Positions 1 through 5,740 of a stretch of 5,740 nucleotides of DNA are shown piece after piece (position 1 is the stretch's first letter; every line of letters starts with the position of its first letter). The DNA is taken from the NCBI GenBank assembly GCA_946482355.1, contig CAMLRE010000158.1, forward strand, positions 1-5,740, in the 5' to 3' direction. The notes under the pieces were generated by a model. It searched no databases. It was not told where the DNA came from and worked only from the letters and a program-made list of their open reading frames with translations. This DNA comes from an uncultured Bdellovibrio sp. (GTDB lineage Bacteria > Bdellovibrionota > Bdellovibrionia > Bdellovibrionales > Bdellovibrionaceae). The position numbers and the translations under genes are program-made.

Positions 1-432
1 TTTGGTCTCGGGCCTTCGTTGTACAACACTTTATTTTTAATTTTATTAGCTTATATCGTAAAATACATGAGCTTAAGTATTAAAACCGTCGGCGATGGTT
101 ACCAGCAAATTCATCCTTCACTAGAAGAAGCAGCTCGCATTTCTGGCGCCAGCTGGTGGACAATCATGTACACGATCTACATGCCTTTACTTAAGACCGC
201 GTTGATTGCTTCGATGTTCTTAGTCTTTATGCCGGTCTTAAGTGAACTTACAATGACAATTCTATTAACCGGCCCTGGGCTTGAAACCATCGGTACACTG
301 ATCTTTTCACTTCAAGAGTATTCAGACATGGGTGGTGGCGGCGCTTCGGTGTTATCAGTTATCGTTGTCGTATTTATTTTACTTCTTAATTTCAGTTTAA
401 AACTTCTTTCTAAAGGCCGGTACGGACTATGA
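1..432 (+). CDS. ABC transporter permease, C-terminal part (5' end off window); ferric-iron or polyamine importer type
   Basis: This is the inner-membrane permease subunit of a binding-protein-dependent ABC importer. The reading frame is open from base 1, so the true start lies upstream and 143 residues are visible. A TTG at 19 is in frame but sits in a membrane segment and is not a credible start. The cytoplasmic EAA loop that docks on the ATPase is visible: EAA at visible residues 43-45, Gly49, and a Pro at 62 in YMPLL. Hydrophobic segments lie at about 11-27, 65-88 and 114-131, followed by a short basic tail. The stop overlaps the start of the downstream ATPase as ATGA, so the two are translationally coupled. 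The EAA loop and the Gly-rich stretch before the last helix resemble FbpB/AfuB-type ferric permeases, but the substrate cannot be fixed from this fragment. Confidence 0.88.
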   Translation, partial: FGLGPSLYNTLFLILLAYIVKYMSLSIKTVGDGYQQIHPSLEEAARISGASWWTIMYTIYMPLLKTALIASMFLVFMPVLSELTMTILLTGPGLETIGTLIFSLQEYSDMGGGGASVLSVIVVVFILLLNFSLKLLSKGRYGL

Positions 433-1175
433 GTAAAGTTATTTTTGAAAACGTCGGAAAACAATATGTTGCTCATCAAACAGCAAACTGGGCTGTTAAA
501 GAGATTAATTTAACGATTGAAAATGGTGAATTCGTAAGTTTTCTGGGGCCTTCAGGTTGCGGCAAAACCACGACATTAAGAATGATCGCGGGTTTAGAAG
601 AAAACTCCCACGGAAAAATTTATTTTGATTCTGATATCGTGTCAGATCCTAAAAATAAAAGTTTTATGTTACCTGAAAAAAGAAATGTCGGAATGGTTTT
701 TCAATCTTATGCTGTTTGGCCACATATGAATGTTTTTGATAACGTGGCCTATCCGTTAAAATTAAAAAAAATCGCAAAAGAGCAAATTAAGTCAGATGTT
801 GAAAGTATTCTAAAAACAGTTGAACTTGCAGGGCTTGAAAACCGCAAATCCCACGAATTATCAGGCGGTCAGCAGCAACGTGTGGCCTTAGCCCGCGGTC
901 TTGTGATGCGCCCTAGAATTCTTTTATTAGATGAACCACTTTCAAATTTAGATGCCAAGCTTCGAGAAAAAATGCGCAAAGATATTCGTAAAATCCAACA
1001 AGACCTAAAATTAACAATGGTCTATGTAACTCACGATCAAAAAGAAGCTTTTCAGATGAGTGATAAAGTTGTTGTTATGAATCACGGAAAAATTGAACAG
1101 ATCGGCACACCGGCTGAAATTCAAAAAAATCCAGCTTCGGATTTCGTGGCTGATTTTATTAAATCCGGAGAATAG
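429..1175 (+). CDS. ABC transporter ATP-binding protein, FbpC/PotA-like, short form without TOBE domain
   Basis: This 248-residue cytoplasmic ATPase should power the importer whose permease ends just upstream. All nucleotide-binding motifs are intact: Walker A GPSGCGKT at 40-47, Q-loop Gln92, signature LSGGQ at 144-148, Walker B ILLLDE at 164-169, D-loop SNLD at 172-175, and H-loop His202. The stretch YAVWPHMNVFDNVAYPL after the Q-loop is typical of the ferric-iron and polyamine/sulfate importer ATPases. Members of those groups commonly run to about 340-380 residues with a C-terminal regulatory TOBE domain. This one stops soon after the nucleotide-binding domain, as some shorter iron-importer ATPases do. 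The ATG overlaps the permease stop by 4 bases and only a weak AAAGG lies upstream, so coupling probably drives initiation. Substrate specificity (iron is the best guess) is inference. Confidence 0.92.
   Translation: MSKVIFENVGKQYVAHQTANWAVKEINLTIENGEFVSFLGPSGCGKTTTLRMIAGLEENSHGKIYFDSDIVSDPKNKSFMLPEKRNVGMVFQSYAVWPHMNVFDNVAYPLKLKKIAKEQIKSDVESILKTVELAGLENRKSHELSGGQQQRVALARGLVMRPRILLLDEPLSNLDAKLREKMRKDIRKIQQDLKLTMVYVTHDQKEAFQMSDKVVVMNHGKIEQIGTPAEIQKNPASDFVADFIKSGE
1123..1144 (-). terminator. Candidate intrinsic terminator for the minus-strand operon
   Basis: Read on the minus strand, AAATCC (1144-1139) pairs with GGATTT (1132-1127). A G-T wobble closes the stem on a four-base AAGC loop, and the U tract runs to 1123 (seven T in total, partly inside the stem). 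It lies about 36 nt past the glycosyltransferase stop, inside the 3' end of the convergent ATPase gene. The stem is short and AT-rich, so efficiency is uncertain, and the same bases encode conserved-looking protein on the other strand. Confidence 0.45.
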
Positions 1176-1179
1176 ATTT

Positions 1180-2598
1180 TTACGCCTTTGGTTTACTGAA
1201 TCCTGTACGATGCATCTGCCCCCAGGATTTTTTACCTTGCCAATAATCTTTTAAGCCTTGTAAGCGCCACCACATATTCATCTGGCGATAACCGAAAGCT
1301 TCGACAAAGCTAATTCCAATGAGTGTTAAAAATTGGCTGACCTTCGGGTATTTTGAAAAATAGATTTCACCTAAGAGAACTGAAGCAATACTCATAATCA
1401 CACCGTAAAGAATTCCGGCAATAAAAAAGAGCCAAAAGGTTTCTTGATCTAAAAATCCAAAACCGAATCCCACGAACAATGCAACATAAGATAAGATTTC
1501 AACTATCGGCCCGAATAGTTCAACGAACCAGTAATAAGGAATAGCAAATAGCCCTAAAAATCCGAACTTATGGTTAAAAAACATATCTTTATTTTTTACT
1601 AACGTATCTGCAAGACCACGCTGCCAGCGATTGCGCTGGCGATTTAACATTTTATAGGTCTCTGGAGCTTCGGTCCAGCAAACTGGATCTGGCACAAACA
1701 CGACACGATATGGGATTCTTAGCTCACGGTAATAACGATGAATACGAACAACAAGCTCCATATCCTCACCGATCGAACCTTCAAGGTATCCTCCGATTTT
1801 TTTAATCGCATCGCGCGAAAATAAACCAAAAGCTCCTGACACAACCAGAGTGGCGTTAAAAACATTCCAGCCAATACGCCCGCATAAAAAAGCTCTGGTG
1901 TATTCAATGACTTGCATCAAGGAGAAATATTTTTTCGGTAAGTGAGCATCAACCACGCGCCCGTGGCGAATCGTAGAGCCATTGGCAATACGAATTGTTC
2001 CGCCGCTGGCGATTGTTTTTTTAGGATCTTCAATAAATGGCACGACAATTCGCAAAAGAGCATCTGATTCTAAAACAGAATCAGAATCGACTGCGCAGAA
2101 CACATCCATTTGCGAAAAACCAATACCCACATTTAAGGCGTCAGCTTTACCACCATTTTCTTTATCGATAACTATTAAATTAGGATGAAGTTTTGAACGA
2201 TAGGTTCCGCGAATTTTAGATTTAGATAATAAATCATCATAAAATAGTTCTTCGGGTTCTAAAACAAAACTTTCTTTTAATCGTTCTAATGTTTTATCTT
2301 TTGACCCGTCATTAATCACGATCACTTCGTACTTTGGGTAATCAAGCATCATAAATGACTTAATTGATTCACTGATTGTCGCCTCTTCGTTATAGGCAGG
2401 TGCTAAAACTGAAATGCTTGGTGCAAAAACAGAAAAACGTTCTTTCATACTATCTATAAGCTGTCGCGCACGAAGCTGTTTACGAATTGATAGAACGGCT
2501 AAGATCAAAAGTAAAAAATAAATCGTATTGACGATGAAAAAATAATAAATCGAAAATTTAAAATAGCCTAAGGTTAAACTGATAAGCCATTCGCTCAT
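1180..2598 (-). CDS. Membrane-bound processive family 2 glycosyltransferase (PgaC/BcsA-like polysaccharide synthase)
   Basis: This 472-residue inner-membrane enzyme probably polymerises a beta-linked polysaccharide from nucleotide sugars. An N-terminal membrane helix at about 13-36 is followed by basic residues (RKQLRAR), placing the catalytic domain in the cytoplasm. GT-A motifs appear in order: APAYNEE (66-72), NDG (96-98), NGGKADALN (148-156), the metal-binding DSD (171-173), SGAFGLF (254-260), the general-base GED (277-279) and QRNRW (321-325). The QxxRW motif marks processive synthases such as cellulose, hyaluronan and poly-GlcNAc synthases. About four hydrophobic segments between 345 and 436 could form the export channel. 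No PilZ c-di-GMP domain is present. The start lies 2 nt after the HEAT gene stop, with no strong Shine-Dalgarno, so it is probably coupled. The glycan made cannot be named. It recalls E. coli yaiP, a GT2 gene beside yaiO. Confidence 0.9.
   Translation of the reverse strand: MSEWLISLTLGYFKFSIYYFFIVNTIYFLLLILAVLSIRKQLRARQLIDSMKERFSVFAPSISVLAPAYNEEATISESIKSFMMLDYPKYEVIVINDGSKDKTLERLKESFVLEPEELFYDDLLSKSKIRGTYRSKLHPNLIVIDKENGGKADALNVGIGFSQMDVFCAVDSDSVLESDALLRIVVPFIEDPKKTIASGGTIRIANGSTIRHGRVVDAHLPKKYFSLMQVIEYTRAFLCGRIGWNVFNATLVVSGAFGLFSRDAIKKIGGYLEGSIGEDMELVVRIHRYYRELRIPYRVVFVPDPVCWTEAPETYKMLNRQRNRWQRGLADTLVKNKDMFFNHKFGFLGLFAIPYYWFVELFGPIVEILSYVALFVGFGFGFLDQETFWLFFIAGILYGVIMSIASVLLGEIYFSKYPKVSQFLTLIGISFVEAFGYRQMNMWWRLQGLKDYWQGKKSWGQMHRTGFSKPKA
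1199..1233 (+). terminator. Candidate intrinsic terminator for the ABC transporter transcript
   Basis: On the plus strand AATCCTG (1199-1205) is complementary to CAGGATT (1223-1229). The second arm runs into a six-T stretch (1228-1233). It starts 24 nt after the ATPase stop, inside the 3' end of the convergent glycosyltransferase gene. The 17-base loop is large for an intrinsic terminator, and the region encodes the conserved C-terminal WGQMHRTGF of the glycosyltransferase, so the match may be partly coincidental. Confidence 0.33.
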
Positions 2599-2600
2599 GT

Positions 2601-3572
2601 TTAAGCTGCACTTTTCTGGATCTTTTGAATAACCCGCTGGATTTCGACATCGTTGTCTGACTTTTTTAAGCTTTCTAATTCATTGTAAATTTGATCATCG
2701 CCTAAAAGAGCCAACGCATTTAAGCTGCGGGCTCGGACTTGTGCTGACTGATGTTTTAAAAGAGGACGCATTAGTGGAATCACCGCCGGATCAGAAATAA
2801 GCGATAAAGCGTCAAGCACCTTAACTACTAAAAGTGGCGAATGTTTTTCGTGCTTAAGCAGAATTTCTTCTAAAAGAGGAATAGCCTGATAAGCTCTCAG
2901 ATCACCTAACACCTGCACGCAGGCTTCGGCCATTTCTTCGCTCGTGCAATTTTTTAAATAATCGCAGATAGCTTCAACCGAGTAATGAGTTCCGATATTG
3001 TTAATCACTTCTAAAAGCGCTGTTCTGCGCGTTAAGGCAACACGCTCTAATGATGCAAATAAAACCGCGGGGCTTACATTTTGTGGAAGGCGGCTTAAAG
3101 CTCTTGTCGCCTCAAGAGCTACTAACAGATTATGATCATTAATAGCTTTTAAATAAATTAAACGTGAATCATTCTGCGCCAGAATATCAATACGAATTAA
3201 AGCACGTAATCTTCTCCACCAGTAGCGCGAACGAACCTGCACGCTATCATCTGCTAAAAAACCAGAATCGATATAGTGTTTAATCATGACATCACGTTCA
3301 ACACCAACAAGAACTTTAATCTGACTTAATAAAATTTCGCGATAGATTGCGCGATCCCACGCAAATAGATTTTTCTTAACTGCTGAACGACGTTCAAATA
3401 ATAAATTAATAATTTCTTCTGTAAAAATATCTTTCTTACGATTTTTGTAACGATGCCACGCATTTCGCAATAAAAGAAACACCACCGTAGCTACGGTTCC
3501 CGATAATAGCATCACTGTTTGAAACAGAACGACTTCTCCGATAAAGCTTTCTGACAATGATGTTACAGTCAT
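2601..3572 (-). CDS. Membrane-anchored HEAT-repeat protein
   Basis: This 323-residue protein has one N-terminal membrane helix (about 14-35). A strongly basic stretch (RNAWHRYKNRKK, 36-47) follows it, which by the positive-inside rule puts the rest in the cytoplasm. Residues 50-130 are a charged helical region with an Arg/Trp-rich patch (RSRYWWRRLRALIR, 114-127). From about 135 onward, alpha-helical HEAT-like repeats follow. The clearest are 196-226, 227-261 and 262-292, the last with the classic DPAV...LL...VRARSLNALALLGD pattern. HEAT repeats are protein-binding scaffolds and no catalytic motif is seen. The ATG begins on the base next to the stop of the receiver gene (0 nt spacing) and the glycosyltransferase follows 2 nt after its own stop. 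This packing suggests it links the receiver to the synthase, perhaps as a synthase subunit, but that role is inferred. Confidence 0.85.
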   Translation of the reverse strand: MTVTSLSESFIGEVVLFQTVMLLSGTVATVVFLLLRNAWHRYKNRKKDIFTEEIINLLFERRSAVKKNLFAWDRAIYREILLSQIKVLVGVERDVMIKHYIDSGFLADDSVQVRSRYWWRRLRALIRIDILAQNDSRLIYLKAINDHNLLVALEATRALSRLPQNVSPAVLFASLERVALTRRTALLEVINNIGTHYSVEAICDYLKNCTSEEMAEACVQVLGDLRAYQAIPLLEEILLKHEKHSPLLVVKVLDALSLISDPAVIPLMRPLLKHQSAQVRARSLNALALLGDDQIYNELESLKKSDNDVEIQRVIQKIQKSAA

Positions 3573-3950
3573 TTACGAAGCCTTTTGATTTAAGACCAGT
3601 TGCACACGAGCCAGAACAACTGAAGGAGAAAAAGGTTTTTTAATATAATCTAAAGCACCACATTGAAGACCGCGTAAAACTTCTTCTTCGTTCTGCACGC
3701 CCGTTAAAACAATTGTAGGTGGTAAAATGTTTTCATTTTTTAAACGCGTTAAAAGCTCAAAACCTGACATTCCAGGCATCATGACATCAGTAATTAAAAG
3801 ATCGTATTTTTCGCCAGACTTAATCGCCTCATAAGCTTTTACGCCATCACTGACCCAACTTAGCTTATAGCCAGCGCGCGCCAAAGTAGCTTGTAAAATG
3901 CGGGCATGAACTTCACCATCTTCTGCTAACAAAATATGTTTTTCTGCCAT
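3573..3950 (-). CDS. Stand-alone response-regulator receiver domain (CheY-like)
   Basis: This 125-residue single-domain phosphoreceiver has all the switch residues: the acidic pair Glu10-Asp11, phospho-acceptor Asp55 in LLITDVMMPG, the conserved Thr83 in VLTG, Tyr102 in the usual aromatic position, and Lys105 before Pro106 in YIKKPF. There is no DNA-binding, cyclase or other output domain, so it must act through protein contact, as CheY and Spo0F do. No histidine kinase is visible in the window, so its phosphodonor is encoded elsewhere or beyond the edges. It is the first gene after the only promoter-bearing gap and is followed with no spacing by the HEAT-repeat gene, the likely partner. A good Shine-Dalgarno (GAGG, 7 nt before the ATG) supports this start. 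Confidence 0.93.
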   Translation of the reverse strand: MAEKHILLAEDGEVHARILQATLARAGYKLSWVSDGVKAYEAIKSGEKYDLLITDVMMPGMSGFELLTRLKNENILPPTIVLTGVQNEEEVLRGLQCGALDYIKKPFSPSVVLARVQLVLNQKAS

Positions 3951-3957
3951 TAAAAAA

Positions 3958-3961
3958 CCTC
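3958..3961 (-). promoter_or_regulatory. Ribosome binding site of the receiver gene
   Basis: GAGG on the minus strand lies 7 nt upstream of the ATG at 3950. It is the strongest Shine-Dalgarno of the three-gene receiver/HEAT/glycosyltransferase unit. The two downstream genes lack comparable sites, which fits coupled translation. Confidence 0.6.
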
Positions 3962-3976
3962 ATTTTCGACTCTTAA

Positions 3977-4005
3977 ATTATATCGGCAATTTGGCGCCTT
4001 GTCTC
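3977..4005 (-). promoter_or_regulatory. Predicted sigma70-type promoter for receiver-HEAT-glycosyltransferase operon
   Basis: On the minus strand a perfect -10 hexamer TATAAT (3982-3977) is preceded, after exactly 17 bp, by GAGACA (4005-4000), which matches four of six bases of TTGACA. Transcription would begin near 3970, leaving a leader of about 20 nt that carries the GAGG ribosome site. It sits in the only intergenic gap of the window (3951-4042). A 10-bp perfect palindrome overlaps the -35 element. No convincing terminator separates this promoter from the YaiO-like gene upstream, so read-through is also possible. Confidence 0.6.
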
Positions 4006-4010
4006 GAGAC
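4001..4010. repeat. 10-bp perfect palindrome GTCTCGAGAC overlapping the -35 element
   Basis: GTCTCGAGAC equals its own reverse complement and shares five bases (4001-4005) with the predicted -35 hexamer. The flanking bases (T4000 and G4011) do not extend the symmetry. The position suits a repressor or activator site, but the palindrome is short and could be chance. With no loop or U tract it is not a terminator. Confidence 0.35.
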
Positions 4011-4042
4011 GTAAATGTTAAGTTTTCTACGCAAAAGTCAGT

Positions 4043-4831
4043 TTAAAACCTCTTATCAAATCCAATTGAGTAGCTGGTTCTGTTGCGGTAAACATCATCG
4101 CGAATTTCTTCTTTTTCTAGACCTGCGCCTAGGTATAAAATCCAGGTTGGCTTAACTTCAAAGCGTGTATCAAGATAAATTCTTTTTGAACTAAGAGCCA
4201 CCACATCACTTGTTGTTCCTAACTGAGACAGCGATCGCCCTGAACCGATCAACACAGAAACGTAATCTTCATCACCAAAATATCTGCGCACCTGTAAACT
4301 TGCCGACTCTGAATGCCCTAGTTCATCAGGTACAGTGTTTAAGCGAAGAAGATAATAATAATTGCCTGAATATTTTCCGACCGTGCCGGTGTAGATATTT
4401 ACTTTTGAATTAAAATTTAAACGGCGATATCCCAGCGAAGCTTCCCACGCTTCTGGAAGATTCTGAAAAATTTCAGCACCATAACGTTGTGTCGGAAAAA
4501 GATCATCATCAGAGTATCCGGCATTTAAATACATGTATGTACCTTCACGTAAACGCGGATAAGCATCTAATTCAAACTGTTCACCTTTATCGCCAAAACG
4601 CTGCGCCTGATTCACGCGCGCAATAAGCGAACCAAAAGAAAATTTTCTTCCTAATGATACATAAGACAGATCCCAATCATTATACCCCTGATTGAAAGTA
4701 TCTTTGTTATAGCCCATTGAAAAAGTATTTAGCACTTCTTCAGAAGCCCAGGAGCTAGAGACGAACACCGTAGTAATTATACAAATCCAAAAGTTTTTCG
4801 CGAATAAGTTTTTCATTTTCAAGTTTAGCAT
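4043..4831 (-). CDS. YaiO-family outer-membrane beta-barrel protein
   Basis: This 262-residue predicted outer-membrane protein begins with a basic N-region (KMKNLFAKNFW) and hydrophobic core to about residue 25, with a likely signal peptidase I site after Ala29 (SSSWA then SEE). The mature part is rich in alternating aromatic and polar strands (for example YYYLLRLN, SASLQVRRYF, RIYLDTRFEV, WILYLGAGLE) and ends in a C-terminal Phe (SIGFDKRF), as barrels inserted by the BAM complex usually do. The RRYFGDEDYVSV and IGSGRS stretches look like the YaiO family as I remember it. The ATG at 4831 has a GGAG site 9 nt upstream; an alternative ATG at 4816 lacks one. Its first 77 nt overlap the sulfatase-like gene. 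A pore or docking role in glycan export is inferred from the nearby GT2 gene and from E. coli yaiO-yaiP adjacency. Confidence 0.77.
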   Translation of the reverse strand: MLNLKMKNLFAKNFWICIITTVFVSSSWASEEVLNTFSMGYNKDTFNQGYNDWDLSYVSLGRKFSFGSLIARVNQAQRFGDKGEQFELDAYPRLREGTYMYLNAGYSDDDLFPTQRYGAEIFQNLPEAWEASLGYRRLNFNSKVNIYTGTVGKYSGNYYYLLRLNTVPDELGHSESASLQVRRYFGDEDYVSVLIGSGRSLSQLGTTSDVVALSSKRIYLDTRFEVKPTWILYLGAGLEKEEIRDDVYRNRTSYSIGFDKRF

Positions 4832-5740
4832 CTGGAGTTACTCCAAAGTTCGCTGCTCCTTTTTCATTAATTTCATACATGTAATCATTAAAATTTACGC
4901 CATCAGAAATATAAATTTTCGTGCCACCTTCAGATAAAATTCCAGCCACCGGGCCGTAACTAGACATAACCAAATGAGAATCTTCTAAACGTTCGACAGG
5001 TTGTTCGTTTTTTGCAAAAAACAAACTTACGCCGTCGCTCCAATGTTTTGGTTTTGGTGCGCGCCCTAATAACATCTCTAAACTAGGTGCAAGATCCGTT
5101 GAAAACACCAAACGTTCTGGTTGGGTCATAACTTGTTCTTTTAAAGTCTTCGGTAAGCGCATAATCAACGGAATACGCAAAACTTCAGGGTAAATGGTAT
5201 AAGCATGACCATAACGCCCTTCTTCACCCATTGAATCCCCATGATCAGAAGTAAGTACCACAATGCTTTTTTCTAAAAGATTTAGTTTTTCAAGTTCGTT
5301 CTTAAATACTCCTAAGCACTGATCAATGCGTTTAACTTCGTCTTCGTAACTCGTGTGGCCTCGGGCTAAAACCGAAACGTGAATATTCTGTGATTGTGAA
5401 TAAGTAAGAACTGGAGATAATTTTGGATTCTCTTTTAATCGATTAATAATTTCGGCACTTGTTTTACAAAAATCTAAATCCTGTGTTCCGACCCCGCGAT
5501 CAAGATCATTTTCGTTAGCCTCTGATTTTAAAATTTCTTTTAAGATAGAATCACGGCTAATCCACAGTTTATAATCTTCGGCATCGGCTAATTTTTCTAA
5601 CGTGTTGATATCTGAAAAATTTTTGGGATACATCTGGTGCGGTATCATTCTTCCCGCCCAAATCGAAGGTTCGGATAGCCCCGTTGCCCCAAAACGTGTA
5701 AAAGCATTTGTAAAGACAATTGATTCTTCAGCAAACTTTT
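4755..5740 (-). CDS. Sulfatase / alkaline-phosphatase-superfamily enzyme, 5' end off window (possible phospho-group transferase)
   Basis: The frame stays open to the right edge, giving 327 visible residues plus a cut codon. An ATG at 5648 is internal, because the sequence before it (FAEESIVFTNAFTRFG) is typical sulfatase-family core. The N-terminal metal-binding Asp pair would be off the window. Family features seen, numbered from the visible start: a nucleophile region TGLSEPSIWAG (19-29), NIHVSV (118-123), metal ligands in TSDHGDSMGEEGRYGH (Asp165, His166, His178), and STDLAPSLEMLLG near 213-225. The Cys-x-Pro-x-Arg signature of formylglycine sulfatases is absent. Thr19 occupies the position of the Thr nucleophile of phosphoethanolamine transferases (T-x-x-S-x-P). 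The enzyme may therefore move or hydrolyse a phospho-substituent rather than sulfate. It would presumably act in the periplasm, but no signal or membrane anchor can be checked here. It overlaps the YaiO-like gene by 77 nt. Confidence 0.82.
   Translation of the reverse strand, partial: KFAEESIVFTNAFTRFGATGLSEPSIWAGRMIPHQMYPKNFSDINTLEKLADAEDYKLWISRDSILKEILKSEANENDLDRGVGTQDLDFCKTSAEIINRLKENPKLSPVLTYSQSQNIHVSVLARGHTSYEDEVKRIDQCLGVFKNELEKLNLLEKSIVVLTSDHGDSMGEEGRYGHAYTIYPEVLRIPLIMRLPKTLKEQVMTQPERLVFSTDLAPSLEMLLGRAPKPKHWSDGVSLFFAKNEQPVERLEDSHLVMSSYGPVAGILSEGGTKIYISDGVNFNDYMYEINEKGAANFGVTPDAKLENEKLIREKLLDLYNYYGVRL
4841..4844 (-). promoter_or_regulatory. Ribosome binding site choosing the YaiO-like gene start
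   Basis: GGAG on the minus strand stands 9 nt before the ATG at 4831 and lies within the coding sequence of the preceding sulfatase-like gene. It favours this start over the in-frame ATG at 4816, which has no purine-rich site. The site is one arm of a small inverted repeat (4834-4844), which might affect its accessibility. Confidence 0.45.

Noticed and set aside
1209..1216. 8-bp palindrome GATGCATC
   Set aside because: Short, in coding sequence (Met-His codons of the conserved glycosyltransferase tail), and expected by chance.
1719..1907. 62-codon minus-strand reading frame
   Set aside because: It lies entirely inside the glycosyltransferase gene in another frame and covers the conserved SGAFGLF-GED coding region; no ribosome site or family resemblance.
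1982..2188. 68-codon plus-strand reading frame
   Set aside because: It is antisense to the catalytic DSD region of the glycosyltransferase; composition reflects the opposite-strand codons.
3992..3999. GGCGCC palindrome in the promoter spacer
   Set aside because: Only six symmetric bases between -10 and -35; too short to call a separate operator.
4018..4045. Possible terminator after the YaiO-like gene
   Set aside because: Only four A/T base pairs can form between the TTTT and AAAA runs, with no GC stem and no proper U tract.
4210..4413. 67-codon plus-strand reading frame
   Set aside because: It is antisense to the middle of the YaiO-like barrel gene, with no start signals or recognisable domain.
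5640..5648. ATG at 5648 as the true start of the sulfatase-like gene
   Set aside because: The frame is open upstream to the window edge and the extra residues match the sulfatase-family core, so the gene is cut by the edge.

Overview
The window looks like a compact, AT-rich Gram-negative chromosome. A predicted outer-membrane beta-barrel with a signal peptide shows there is an outer membrane. The low GC and the gene style fit Bdellovibrionota or another delta-proteobacteria-like lineage, but that placement is a guess from memory and not shown by the sequence. Almost every base is coding. The only real intergenic stretch is 92 bp (3951-4042).

Left part, plus strand (1-1175): the 3' end of an ABC importer permease overlaps by 4 bases with a complete ATPase. 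The permease EAA loop and the ATPase motifs resemble ferric-iron (Fbp/Afu/Fut) or spermidine/putrescine-type importers. This unit converges on the next block, with only 4 bases between the two stop codons. Terminator-like hairpins for each direction lie inside the 3' end of the opposing gene.

Right part, minus strand (5740 down to 1180): five co-directional genes. In transcription order they are a sulfatase/alkaline-phosphatase-superfamily enzyme (N-terminus off the right edge), a YaiO-like outer-membrane beta-barrel overlapping it by 77 nt, a 92-bp gap with a good sigma70-type promoter, a stand-alone CheY-like receiver, a membrane-anchored HEAT-repeat protein, and a processive family 2 glycosyltransferase with membrane helices. 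The last three are packed with 0-2 nt between them.

The set reads as an envelope or secreted polysaccharide module. The GT2 enzyme would polymerise and possibly translocate a glycan at the inner membrane. The YaiO-like barrel would act at the outer membrane. The sulfatase-superfamily enzyme would decorate or trim the product. The receiver and HEAT protein would control the synthase in the cytoplasm. The individual families are known; the combined function is inferred. No RNA genes, insertion sequences, CRISPR arrays or tandem repeats were seen.
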